From NCBI RefSeq assembly GCF_031626495.1, contig NZ_JAMQOJ010000002.1, forward strand, positions 558,001-622,000: DNA of 64,000 nt, in the 5' to 3' direction. Positions 43,320 through 52,027 of the stretch are shown piece by piece (within the stretch, counting starts at the first letter, position 1; each line of letters opens with the position of its first letter). Source of the DNA: Natrinema sp031626495. Lineage in GTDB: Archaea > Halobacteriota > Halobacteria > Halobacteriales > Natrialbaceae. The notes below the pieces were generated by a model. The model was not told the DNA's origin. It made no database searches and worked only from the letters and a program-made list of their open reading frames with translations. The position numbers and the translations under genes were made by a program.

Positions 43320-44525
43320 ATGCCCCGACTGCTAGGCGACGCGGTCGCGCTCACCGAGAGCCAACAGCTCGTTCGCTCGAGCATCCGCGACATCTGCTCT
43401 GACTTCGATCACGAGTACTGGCGTCGACGAGCCGACGACGGGGAGTACCCCCACGAGTTCGTCGATGCGTTGACCGACCACGGCTGGATGGGTATCCTGT
43501 TGCCCGAGGAGTACGGCGGTGCCGGAATGGGAACACAGGAGACCGTCGTCATGATGGAGGAGATCGCCGCCAACGGCGGCGGGTTCAGCGCCGCGCAGGC
43601 GGTCCACGGCGGCGTCTACAACTCCGTCCCCATCGTCGAGTACGCCAGCGAAGAGATCAAACGCGACCTGCTTCCGAAGGTCGCCGACGGCGAGGCCTCG
43701 ATCCAGGCGTTCGGCCTGACCGAGCCCAACGCCGGCTCGAACTCACCGGCGATCGAGACGCGCGCGGAGCAAGACGGCGACGAGTACGTCGTTAACGGCC
43801 AGAAGATCTGGACCTCCCGCGTCGACGTCTCCGACTACATCGTCCTCGTCGCGCGCACGACGCCGCTCGAGGAGGTCGAGAAACGAACCCGCGGCATCTC
43901 GATGTTCCTCGTCGACTTGGAGGACGCGATGGATCAGGGCGCACTCGAGATGGAGGCGATTCCCAAATCCGCCAGCGACTTCGTCCACTCCTTCGAGCTC
44001 TGGTTCGACGACCTGCGCGTCCCCGAGGAGAACCTGATCGGCGTCGAGGGCAACGGCTTCTACCAGGTGCTCGACGGCCTCAACGAGGAGCGGCTCGTCA
44101 TCGCCGCCGAGTGTATCGGCCTCGGCCGGCTGGCGCTCGAGCGCGCGGTCCAGTACGCCAACGATCGGGAGGTGTTCGATCGCCCGATCGGGAAAAATCA
44201 GGCGATACAGCACCCGCTGGCCGAGGCCTACGCGCGGCTGCAGGCGGCCAAACAGCTGACCTACAACGCGGCCGACCGAGCGGCCTCGGACGAAGACGTT
44301 GATCTGGGCGCGTACGCGAACGCAGCGAAGTTCCTCGCGGCCGACGCGGCCTACGAGGCGGCCGACGCGGCGGTCCAGACCCACGGCGGGTTCGGCATCG
44401 CCACGGAGTACGACGTCGAGCGCTACTTCCGCGAGGCTCGGCTGACCCGGCTAGTGCCGATCACCCAGCAACTCGCCCTGAACTATCTCGGCGAGAACGT
44501 GCTCGGCCTGCCGCGCTCGTACTGA
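43320..44525 (+). CDS. Acyl-CoA dehydrogenase
   Basis: A 401-residue flavoenzyme. A-F-G-L-T-E-P-N-A-G-S-N and W-T-S-R are the FAD/substrate motifs; Q-T-H-G-G-F-G-I-A-T-E-Y-D-V-E-R-Y-F-R-E-A-R ends the helical domain. The usual C-terminal Y-E-G-T carrying the base is replaced by L-V-P-I-T; a Glu in L-N-E-E-R-L-V-I-A-A sits where isovaleryl-CoA-type enzymes keep theirs, so it is probably a branched or long substrate member. It heads an operon with MaoC and CaiB genes. Confidence 0.85.
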   Translation: MPRLLGDAVALTESQQLVRSSIRDICSDFDHEYWRRRADDGEYPHEFVDALTDHGWMGILLPEEYGGAGMGTQETVVMMEEIAANGGGFSAAQAVHGGVYNSVPIVEYASEEIKRDLLPKVADGEASIQAFGLTEPNAGSNSPAIETRAEQDGDEYVVNGQKIWTSRVDVSDYIVLVARTTPLEEVEKRTRGISMFLVDLEDAMDQGALEMEAIPKSASDFVHSFELWFDDLRVPEENLIGVEGNGFYQVLDGLNEERLVIAAECIGLGRLALERAVQYANDREVFDRPIGKNQAIQHPLAEAYARLQAAKQLTYNAADRAASDEDVDLGAYANAAKFLAADAAYEAADAAVQTHGGFGIATEYDVERYFREARLTRLVPITQQLALNYLGENVLGLPRSY

Positions 44526-44567
44526 TCGACGAGTACCCACGACCCACCCGATCCACGACTCACACCA

Positions 44568-45146
44568 ATGACGGACGATACTGACGACACCGAAGTAGAG
44601 GAAGCGACTGACAAGCGACTCGTCGAAGGATGGCACGGCCGCTACTACGAGGATTTCGAGGTCGGCGACGTTTACAAGCATCCCTTCGGCCGCACGGTCA
44701 CTGAGACGGACAACGTCTGGATGACCAACGTGACGATGAACCTCAACCCGATGCACTTCAACGAGGCCTACGCCGAGGAGACCGAGTTCGGCGAGCGCCT
44801 CGTCGACGGTACCTTCGTCATCGCGCTGGCCGTCGGGATGAGCGTCATCGACGTGTCCGTCAACGCGACGGCGAACCTCGGTTACGACGCCATCCGCCAC
44901 CACAATCCCGTCTTCCACGGCGACACGATCTTCGCCGAAAGCGAAGTCTTGAGCAAGCGGGAACTCGAGTCCCGCGACCACGTCGGTATCGTGGAGACGG
45001 AACTGCGAGCGTACAACCAGCACGACGACCTCGTGTTGAGCCTGGAGCGTACGCCCATGGTGTTGAAACGCGAGTACGCAGAGCCCTCCGCGGCGGAGCC
45101 CCCGGGCTGGCCCGAGGGAATCGGCACGCAGCCGGAGGAGCTGTAG
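44568..45146 (+). CDS. MaoC-family hydratase, mesaconyl-CoA-hydratase-like
   Basis: A 192-residue hot-dog protein. The hydratase motif reads M-N-L-N-P-M-H-F-N (Asn60, His63) then T-E-F-G-E-R-L-V-D-G-T-F; most MaoC enzymes have Asp where Asn60 stands. The overall pattern T-M-N-x-N-P-x-H-F...A-N-L-G resembles, from memory, mesaconyl-CoA hydratases. TAG of this gene directly abuts the ATG of the CoA-transferase. It hydrates an enoyl-CoA, most likely of a branched C5 acid (inference). Confidence 0.75.
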   Translation: MTDDTDDTEVEEATDKRLVEGWHGRYYEDFEVGDVYKHPFGRTVTETDNVWMTNVTMNLNPMHFNEAYAEETEFGERLVDGTFVIALAVGMSVIDVSVNATANLGYDAIRHHNPVFHGDTIFAESEVLSKRELESRDHVGIVETELRAYNQHDDLVLSLERTPMVLKREYAEPSAAEPPGWPEGIGTQPEEL

Positions 45147-46325
45147 ATGTTCGCGCTCGACGACATCACGGTCGTGAGCCTCGAGAGCGGGGTCAGCGCC
45201 CCGCTGTGTACCCGGATGCTGGGCGACTTCGGCGCAGAAGTGATCAAGGTCGAGCGGCCGGACGTGGGCGACGTCAACCGCCACTGGGACTCGGTGGTGT
45301 ACGGCGACTCGTCGGCCCACGCCTGGGTCGACCGGAACAAGCTGAGCGTCGAGCTGAACCTCAAAAGCGAGGACGGGACCGCGATCTTCCACGAACTCGC
45401 CGAGGAGGCCGACGTGATCGTCCAGAACTACTCCCCGGGCGTCGTCGAACGGCTCGGCGTAGGCTACGAGGACGTCGCCGAGATCAACGAAGACGTGATC
45501 TACCTGAACGTCTCGGGCTACGGCCGGGACGGCCCCTACAGCGACCGCAAGGCCTACGACATGGTCATGCAGGGCGAGACCGGACTCATTCTGATGAACG
45601 GCTCGCCGGACGCGCCCGCCAAGATCCCCCTGAGCGTCTGCGACATCAACGCCGCGACCTACGGGACGATCGCTACGCTGCTCGCGCTGTTCCACCGGGA
45701 GCGAACCGGCGAAGGGCAGGAACTGGACGTGACGATGTTCGGCGGCATGCTGTCGTGGCTCGGCTACTTCCCCCACAAGTACTGGCACAACGACGAACAG
45801 CCCGAACGCATCGGGATGCGCCACCACCTGCTGACCCCCTACGGCCCCCACGAGACGGCCGACGACCAGTACGTCAACTTCGCCATCCTGAGCGAGGCCC
45901 ACTGGGAACTGCTCTGCGAGGCCGTCCTCGAGCGACCCGACCTGCTCGAGGACGAGCGGTTCGCGGACAACGAAAGCCGAGTCGCAAACCGCGACACCCT
46001 CGAGCCGCTGATCGAGGACCTCATCGCAGAACAGCCGCGGGACTACTGGGCCGAGCGGCTGGCCGAGGCGGGTATTCCGTGGGGCGACGTGAACCAGTTA
46101 GACGAGGTGCTCGACCACCCCCAGACCGAACATCTCGATCTCGTGAAGGAACTCGAGACCGAGGACGGCCCAGTGCCGTACGTCGACAACCCGATCGACA
46201 CCGACGCGCTCGAGTTCGCGGCCGAACCGATGCCCGATCTGGGCGAACACACCGACGAAGTGCTCGACGCGCTCGGCTACTCGGACGACGAGATCGAAAC
46301 CCTTCGGGCGAACGATGTGGTCTGA
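45147..46325 (+). CDS. CaiB/BaiF family (class III) CoA-transferase
   Basis: A 392-residue enzyme. The catalytic Asp is seen as K-A-Y-D-M-V-M-Q-G-E-T-G (Asp138). V-I-K-V-E-R-P and V-S-G-Y-G-R-D-G-P-Y are standard family motifs. It moves CoA between carboxylic acids; with the MaoC neighbour, mesaconate or a similar dicarboxylate is a candidate, as in the haloarchaeal methylaspartate cycle, although glutamate mutase and methylaspartase genes are absent here. Confidence 0.85.
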   Translation: MFALDDITVVSLESGVSAPLCTRMLGDFGAEVIKVERPDVGDVNRHWDSVVYGDSSAHAWVDRNKLSVELNLKSEDGTAIFHELAEEADVIVQNYSPGVVERLGVGYEDVAEINEDVIYLNVSGYGRDGPYSDRKAYDMVMQGETGLILMNGSPDAPAKIPLSVCDINAATYGTIATLLALFHRERTGEGQELDVTMFGGMLSWLGYFPHKYWHNDEQPERIGMRHHLLTPYGPHETADDQYVNFAILSEAHWELLCEAVLERPDLLEDERFADNESRVANRDTLEPLIEDLIAEQPRDYWAERLAEAGIPWGDVNQLDEVLDHPQTEHLDLVKELETEDGPVPYVDNPIDTDALEFAAEPMPDLGEHTDEVLDALGYSDDEIETLRANDVV

Positions 46326-46442
46326 GCGTCCCCGGGCCGCTCGATCGGCCCGAACGGAGACGGAGCAGTTGCCCGCGAGACCCCCCTCGAGCACCGCGAT
46401 CGGCGGGCACGATTGTGTGGATCGGTACCGGAGGGTCCCACG

Positions 46443-47807
46443 ATGACCGAGACACCCTCGAGCGAAGTGACCGCGGACCTGGCCTCGTTCGTCGCCGCGC
46501 TCGGTCCCGAAGCCGTTCCCGACGAGGCACTCCGCACTGCCGAACGGGCGATCCTCGACACCGTCGGCGTGACGCTCGCCGGCGCTGACGCGGAGGCGGG
46601 CGCGATCGCTTCGGCCGCCGTGACCGCGGACGACGGCCCCGGCGAGACGACGGTTCTCGGGCGTGACGAGCGGCTACCGCTGTCCGACGCCGTCTTCGCG
46701 AACGCGACCGCCGGCCACGCCCTCGATTTCGACGACGTCGCGCTGGCGGCGATGGACGGCCACCCCAGCGTTCCGATGGTCGCCCCGCTGCTGGCCGTCG
46801 GCGAGCGCGAAGGGGCGTCCGGTCGAGACCTGCTGACGGCCTTCGTCGCCGGCTTCGAGACCCAGAACTACCTCTCGAGGCCGATCAGCCCGGGCCACTA
46901 CGAGGGCGGCTGGCACGCCACGTCGACGATCGGCCTCTTCGGTGCCGCGGCGGCCGTTGCCAACCTGCTCGGCCTTTCGGCCGAACGCACAGCGAACGCC
47001 CTCTCGATCGCCGCCTCGATGCCCGCTGGCCTCAAGCGCAACTTCGGGACGACGACCAAGCCGATTCACGCGGGGCAAGCCGCCCGCTCGGGGACGACCG
47101 CGGCCCTGCTCGCCGCCGAGGGCGCGACGGCGGATTCGACGGCGATAGACGGTGAACGCGGCTTCTTCGACCTCTACCGGGGTGACGGCGAGCCCGACCT
47201 CGAGGCCCTGCCCGACCTCGGCGAGCGGTGGGCGATTCGCGAGGACGGCATCGACGTGAAGAAGTATCCCTGCTGTTACTACACCCACGCCGCCATCTAC
47301 GCGGCGATCCGACTCGCGGAGGAGCACGACCTCGCGGCCGACGGGATCGACGCGGTGCGGGTAACGGCCTCACAGGGGGCGGCCGACGCGCTCGCCCACG
47401 ACGACCCCGAGACGGGGCTCGAGGCGAAGTTCTCGATGCCGTACCTGATCGGGAGCGCGATCGCTCGCCGAACTGTCGGCCTGTCGGCGTTCGAGACGAC
47501 GAACATCGACGAACCGGCGGTCCAGACCGTCCGCGAGCGCGTCTCGCTGTCCGTCGACGACGAGATGCCGTACGACTCGAACGCCGCGCGGGTCGCGGTG
47601 ACGACCCGCGACGGTGAGACGTACGAGCGCACGCAGGAACGGCCGCCGGGAACGCACGACGATCCCCTCTCCGTCGAGGAACTGCACGAGAAGTTCCGGA
47701 TGTGCGCCGACTTCGCACCTGGTTCGGTCGCGATCGACGACGCGCTCGCGGCGCTCGACAATCTGCGGTCCGTCGAGGACGTGGGGAGCCTCCTCGAGTC
47801 GCTCTGA
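46443..47807 (+). CDS. MmgE/PrpD family protein
   Basis: A 454-residue protein of the family containing 2-methylcitrate dehydratase and cis-aconitate decarboxylase. D-T-V-G-V-T-L-A-G, N-A-T-A-G-H-A-L-D-F-D-D, K-P-I-H-A-G-Q-A-A-R-S-G and K-K-Y-P-C-C-Y-Y-T-H are family landmarks. Its substrate cannot be read by eye. It starts 117 nt after the CaiB gene. The ATG at 46443 is preferred because a family-like helix follows immediately. Confidence 0.8.
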   Translation: MTETPSSEVTADLASFVAALGPEAVPDEALRTAERAILDTVGVTLAGADAEAGAIASAAVTADDGPGETTVLGRDERLPLSDAVFANATAGHALDFDDVALAAMDGHPSVPMVAPLLAVGEREGASGRDLLTAFVAGFETQNYLSRPISPGHYEGGWHATSTIGLFGAAAAVANLLGLSAERTANALSIAASMPAGLKRNFGTTTKPIHAGQAARSGTTAALLAAEGATADSTAIDGERGFFDLYRGDGEPDLEALPDLGERWAIREDGIDVKKYPCCYYTHAAIYAAIRLAEEHDLAADGIDAVRVTASQGAADALAHDDPETGLEAKFSMPYLIGSAIARRTVGLSAFETTNIDEPAVQTVRERVSLSVDDEMPYDSNAARVAVTTRDGETYERTQERPPGTHDDPLSVEELHEKFRMCADFAPGSVAIDDALAALDNLRSVEDVGSLLESL

Positions 47808-47883
47808 AGCTAGCTTCCCGCCCGTCCGCCCTAGCGTCGTCGCTTCGAGACGTTTACTTATCGGCCGTTCGGAGTACCACCAA

Positions 47884-48954
47884 ATGACGCTGTACTCGCG
47901 GGTCCGCCCCCTCGCGTTCAAACTGCCGGCCGAGACGGCCCACGACCTCGGCAAGCGGACGCTCCGGGCGGCCCAGTCGACGCGACCGACGCGAGCGGCG
48001 CTCTCCTACGCGTACCGGCACGACGATCCGGCGCTCGAGGTCGACCTGTTCGACACCACGTTTCCGAACCCGGTCGGCGTCGCCGCCGGCTTCGACAAGA
48101 ACGCCGAAGTGACCCACGCGCTCGCGGCGCTCGGCTTCGGCTTCGTCGAGATCGGCACCGTGACGCCCTATCCGCAGGCAGGTAACGATCGACCCCGGCT
48201 CTTTCGTCTGCTCGAGGACGAGGCGATGATCAACCGGATGGGGTTCAACGGGCAGGGGATGGAGCGCGTGAAATCCCGACTCGAGGCCGACGGGGTGCCC
48301 GGAATTCCGCTCGGGGTGAACGTCGGCAAGATGAACTCCTCGAGCGAGCGCGAGGCGATCGAGGACTACCGACGCGTCTTCGACCGGCTCTCGCCGTTCG
48401 CCGACTACGTCGTCGTCAACGTCTCCTGTCCGAACACCCCCGACGAGTTCGACGAGGCCTCGCCCGACCACCTCCGGGCGATCTTCGAGACGCTCGAGGC
48501 GGAAAACGACCGGGACGTGCCGATCCTGGTGAAGATCGGCCCCGACGAGCCCGACGAGGCGATCTTCGACCTCGTCGACATCGTTCGGGAGTTCGACCTC
48601 GACGGCATCGTCGCGACGAACACCTCGACGAGCCGCGACGGACTCGACTCCTCGCGGCGTGAGGAGTGGGGCGGGCTCAGCGGGAAGCCCCTCGAGGATC
48701 GTTCGACCGCGGTCGTTCGCACGCTCGCGGAGTACACGGACGGCGAACTACCGATCGTCGGCGTCGGCGGCGTCGACTCCGCGGCGAGCGCCTACGAGAA
48801 GATCCGCGCCGGGGCCTCGCTCGTCCAGTTGTATACCGGCTTCGTCTACGAAGGGCCGTCGACGGCGAAGCAGATCAACCGGGGACTCTCGAGACTGCTC
48901 GAGCGCGACGGCTTCTCGTCGGTCGAGGACGCGGTCGGCGCGGACCTCGAGTGA
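47884..48954 (+). CDS. pyrD: Dihydroorotate dehydrogenase, class 2 (quinone)
   Basis: A 356-residue membrane-associated flavoenzyme of pyrimidine synthesis. The N-terminal amphipathic extension (first 50 residues) and the catalytic serine N-V-S-C-P-N-T-P (Ser181) identify class 2, which passes electrons to quinone. F-D-K-N-A-E, N-R-M-G-F-N-G and G-V-G-G-V-D-S-A are FMN/orotate segments. Confidence 0.92.
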   Translation: MTLYSRVRPLAFKLPAETAHDLGKRTLRAAQSTRPTRAALSYAYRHDDPALEVDLFDTTFPNPVGVAAGFDKNAEVTHALAALGFGFVEIGTVTPYPQAGNDRPRLFRLLEDEAMINRMGFNGQGMERVKSRLEADGVPGIPLGVNVGKMNSSSEREAIEDYRRVFDRLSPFADYVVVNVSCPNTPDEFDEASPDHLRAIFETLEAENDRDVPILVKIGPDEPDEAIFDLVDIVREFDLDGIVATNTSTSRDGLDSSRREEWGGLSGKPLEDRSTAVVRTLAEYTDGELPIVGVGGVDSAASAYEKIRAGASLVQLYTGFVYEGPSTAKQINRGLSRLLERDGFSSVEDAVGADLE

Positions 48955-49518
48955 GGAGGCTGGAACGGCAAATCCCGTTCTAGTCGGCCGGCACCGGGTC
49001 GTCGATCCCGTTGTCGAGTTCCCCCTGATCGCTGTCCGCCCGCTGTGACTCTACGACAGGGGCCGTACTTCGGCTCGTTACCGAGAGCGGAATCGAACGG
49101 AACTGTTCCGTTTTTGCTATCTCGTCCGGTTAGCCGCCCACATTTGTCACGGAGTCTGCATCGACCATAACGTGGTCCCTGCCGGTGTCGGAAGGACGGA
49201 GTGTGGATATAAATTGATCGCTACTTCACGGACTGGGAACAGTCACGGTGATTAGCTGGCCGGGAGTTGACGATCGACGACGGGCAACCGACTCCATCAA
49301 CACGCCGTCTACGGTTGCCCAGCACTCGAGTCGAGCCGTACTCCTTTCGACCAGGGGTACCGACCGATTCCTCGACTGACACGTCGGTTGTCTTCCCTTT
49401 GGCCGACCCAGTCTAATTCGGATGTAATTCCCTGTTCGGTAGAAGAAGCAGTCAGTCACTCGTTAGAACGTTCTATTTCGATCATAACTATCCATATCTG
49501 ACTATTTGGGGTGAAGCG
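48955..49518. other. Gap with promoter and palindrome, no gene recognised
   Basis: Of these 564 bases only the last 60 show clear signals (palindrome at 49464-49475 and a TATA-like box at 49489-49498). Open frames on either strand lack acidic composition. Confidence 0.4.
49464..49475. promoter_or_regulatory. Perfect 12-bp palindrome TAGAACGTTCTA
   Basis: It lies 14-25 bp upstream of a TATA-like TATCCATATC (49489-49498) that precedes the signal-peptidase operon. Its half site TAGAACG recurs at 53809-53815 upstream of the TATA box of the TasA-like gene. It is likely a regulator or activator site. Confidence 0.5.
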
Positions 49519-49635
49519 ATGGGGGACACGCCGAACGCAGACCCGACCGGTGGAACAGCTACGAGGAGTATCGCTCGATCCGAGGCGGAGAACGCAGAAT
49601 TGGGAGACGACTCCGGCGGAGGGCGATGGCAGTAA
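49519..49635 (+). CDS. Possible 38-residue leader peptide gene
   Basis: M-G-D-T-P-N-A-D-P-T-G-G ... G-G-G-R-W-Q followed by TAA, acidic and haloarchaeal in style. Its ATG is about 25 nt from the TATA-like box, so it would be the first codon of a leaderless mRNA, and its stop overlaps the ATG (49626) of the next gene. Too short to be sure. Confidence 0.35.
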   Translation: MGDTPNADPTGGTATRSIARSEAENAELGDDSGGGRWQ

Positions 49636-50222
49636 CTCAGCTCCGTCAGATGGTCGCACGACCGACGGATCGCTCGCCGGAACTCTCACAAGACGTCGCA
49701 TTCGAGATGCTGAGCTGTCGACGGCGGCGGTACGTCATTCACTGTCTCAAACAACGTGGCGGGCCGCTCTCGTTGCGCGAGTTAGTCACACAGCTCGCCG
49801 CCTGGGAGAACGAGGTCCCAGTGACTGACGTCACTCGCGAACAGCGAATGCGGGTCTATACCGCGCTCCGGCAATCGCATCTACCGAAGCTAGACGACGG
49901 TAACATCGTCTCGTTCGACAGGGACCGCGGGACCGTCGAACTCACCGACGCCGGCTCACAGCTGGAGGTGTACCTCGACGTAGTCCCGCACAACGACATC
50001 CCCTGGAGCAAATACTACGCTGGGCTGAGCGTGCTCTGTACCGGCTTTCTCCTCGGGCTGGGTGCCGACATCGTTCCGTTCGGACGCATCGATCCGCTTC
50101 TCGGTGCCGGCCTCGTCACCGCGCTGTTCGCCGTCTCGTCGGCGGCACACGTCCGCTACGCCAATCGAATGCGCCTCGGAAGAGAGGGGCAACCACCGAA
50201 GTACAGGGGTGGTGACCGATGA
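49626..50222 (+). CDS. Membrane-anchored winged-helix protein (DUF7344-like)
   Basis: A 198-residue protein. Residues about 17-110 form an HTH (F-E-M-L-S-C-R-R-R-R-Y-V-I-H-C-L, then L-R-E-L-V-T-Q-L-A-A-W-E-N and Y-T-A-L-R-Q-S-H-L-P-K-L) as in DUF7344; two hydrophobic helices follow (about 132-152 and 158-178). Its stop overlaps the next ATG (ATGA). It probably regulates the cassette it heads. A later ATG at 49650 is another possible start. Confidence 0.75.
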   Translation: MAVTQLRQMVARPTDRSPELSQDVAFEMLSCRRRRYVIHCLKQRGGPLSLRELVTQLAAWENEVPVTDVTREQRMRVYTALRQSHLPKLDDGNIVSFDRDRGTVELTDAGSQLEVYLDVVPHNDIPWSKYYAGLSVLCTGFLLGLGADIVPFGRIDPLLGAGLVTALFAVSSAAHVRYANRMRLGREGQPPKYRGGDR

Positions 50223-50848
50223 ACGGGAACGCGAGGTCGGTCGTCTACGGCGTTGGCGGCGTTCTCCTCCTTACGATGCTCGTTCTCGTCGCCGTTGTCA
50301 CGTTCCCGGGCGTCGTCGGCGGCGACGACGCCTACATCGTCACCTCGGACAGCATGCAGCCGACGATCTCGTCGGGTGATGTCGTCGTCACAACGGAGGT
50401 TCCTGCCGACCAAATCGAAACTGGCGATGTCGTGACGTTCCACGCCGGTGACGACCCCGATCGGGGCTATATCACCCACCGCGTTATCGAGACCCGCGAG
50501 GAAAACGGCCAGCTTTATTTCAAAACGAAAGGTGATGCGAACGAAGATCCCGACCAAGGTTATGTTCCTGCGAGCGCTACAGCGGGCGTCCAGCACCTGC
50601 ACATCCCATATCTCGGGTACTTGCTTCTGTTCGCCCGGTCGCCGCTCGGACTCGTCGCGCTCGTAGTCCTGCCGGGGGTCGTGTTGATCGCCTCGGGATG
50701 CAGGCAGTTACTGCGTGAGTTTGGGTACGCCTCGGTGACTGGCCGCGTGCTCGATGCCATACTGGGGTCGGAGGAGACAGCGACCGTGACCGACAACCCG
50801 GCCGGACCGACGGATTCCGGAGTCACCGAATCGGGTGACGACCGATGA
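50219..50848 (+). CDS. Signal peptidase I (archaeal/ER type S26B)
   Basis: A 209-residue membrane protease. After an N-terminal helix, the catalytic set reads Ser45 (V-T-S-D-S-M-Q-P-T), His87 (Y-I-T-H-R-V-I) and Asp106 (K-G-D-A-N-E-D), the S26B pattern with His in place of the bacterial Lys. A second helix (about 140-165) and a polar tail follow. The S26B form linked to TasA-like cargo is called SipW in bacteria. Overlaps both neighbours by ATGA. Confidence 0.88.
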   Translation: MNGNARSVVYGVGGVLLLTMLVLVAVVTFPGVVGGDDAYIVTSDSMQPTISSGDVVVTTEVPADQIETGDVVTFHAGDDPDRGYITHRVIETREENGQLYFKTKGDANEDPDQGYVPASATAGVQHLHIPYLGYLLLFARSPLGLVALVVLPGVVLIASGCRQLLREFGYASVTGRVLDAILGSEETATVTDNPAGPTDSGVTESGDDR

Positions 50849-51588
50849 CCACCGAGACGGTCGCCCGCTTCGCGGTCGCGATGATCGCGCTTTGCGTGGT
50901 GGTCGCCGGCGGATGGCTCGGGCCGACGGCGGCGCTGTTCTCCGACGAAGCCGCATTTGAAGACAACGGGATCGGTGCCGCCGCCGACGAGGGGACGCTA
51001 CACGTTTCAGTCGCTTCCTCCGAGAATGGGACCGTCGCTGCGCTCGGAAACGAGACTGGCGCCGGCGAGAGTACGCTCGAGGTGACCGTCGAGAACGTCG
51101 GGGAACGCCCCGCTGCGGCCACGTACGAGATCATCATCGACAACGAGACGGTCGACAACGGGACCGTCGAACTCGAGCCGAACGAAACGTGGTCCGAACG
51201 CTACGGAATCGCGGCGGAAAACACGAGCGGTGTCGAGTGGTCGGTCGTCGCCGACGGCGAGGTCCGCAATGGGACGCTGACCGTCAGTAGCGAGAACGCG
51301 TCAGCAGTGAACGGGACAGCGGATACTTCGACGGACCAAAACGCCACCAGCGCCGACAATTCGACGAGTGGGAACACGTCCGGGACTCCTCTAACCGGTT
51401 CCGACTCCGACGGCGGAAACAGTACCGGCGAGAACGAATCAACCGTGTCGACGGCTAGTGGAAATGAATCTACGTCGAGCGGCTCCTCGACCGGAGATAC
51501 GGATACGACGACTACCGTCGATAGCACGGGCGAGACTCGAGCCGAGACGGACGACGCGAACGCCGGTAACGAGACGGCATCCGGCTGA
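50845..51588 (+). CDS. Secreted Asn/Ser/Thr-rich protein, cargo of the adjacent signal peptidase
   Basis: A 247-residue protein. The signal sequence (residues 8-30) ends G-P-T-A-A-L-F-S-D-E, the A-x-F-S-D cleavage context of SipW-dependent cargo. A beta-rich domain (about 50-140, E-V-T-V-E-N-V-G-E-R-P-A-A) is followed by 100 residues of Asn, Ser, Thr, Gly with many N-x-S/T sequons, so heavy glycosylation is likely. It is the third gene of the coupled operon. Confidence 0.7.
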   Translation: MTTETVARFAVAMIALCVVVAGGWLGPTAALFSDEAAFEDNGIGAAADEGTLHVSVASSENGTVAALGNETGAGESTLEVTVENVGERPAAATYEIIIDNETVDNGTVELEPNETWSERYGIAAENTSGVEWSVVADGEVRNGTLTVSSENASAVNGTADTSTDQNATSADNSTSGNTSGTPLTGSDSDGGNSTGENESTVSTASGNESTSSGSSTGDTDTTTTVDSTGETRAETDDANAGNETASG

Positions 51589-52027
51589 CGATCGGTGAAC
51601 GACAGGCTGCCGGGACCGTCGAGTTGTTGCAAGCGCAGAGACCGATCGCTGATGCGTTTTCGGCGACGCGAGTACACCGACAGGTGAGTGCGTTCATTCT
51701 CCAGACGTGGTAGTCTCAGGAGTCGACGCGTGTGTCTACCGCCGTGACCGATGCACCCGACAGGTTTCCGGACGGCTCGATCGTTCGTGTCCTGAATACA
51801 TGGCGACGGACTACTCGATGGCGGTACAGCTACCGCACACCTATAGTAAAATTTATCTGAATAGTGCTTTGAAAGTTACTCGAGTACCTACAGTGACTCC
51901 CGCGGACAATAGCGTCACAGGTTCCGTGTGAAAAAAGCATCTCACCGATCGTCTCGGTCGGTCCGATCGAAGAGAAACAGCATCGCAGGCCGCCCAGTAC
52001 GAAGGAAGTGGGCAGCCGCAAGCCGAG
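51589..52027. other. Convergent gap, nothing firm
   Basis: The 439 bases between converging genes include an AT-rich run (TATAGTAAAATTTATCTG, about 51843) that could be a promoter or end of transcription. No protein-like frame was seen. Confidence 0.35.

Noticed and set aside
46443..47807. Specific call as cis-aconitate decarboxylase
   Set aside because: MmgE/PrpD proteins differ in substrate with little change in motifs; sequence by eye cannot separate them.
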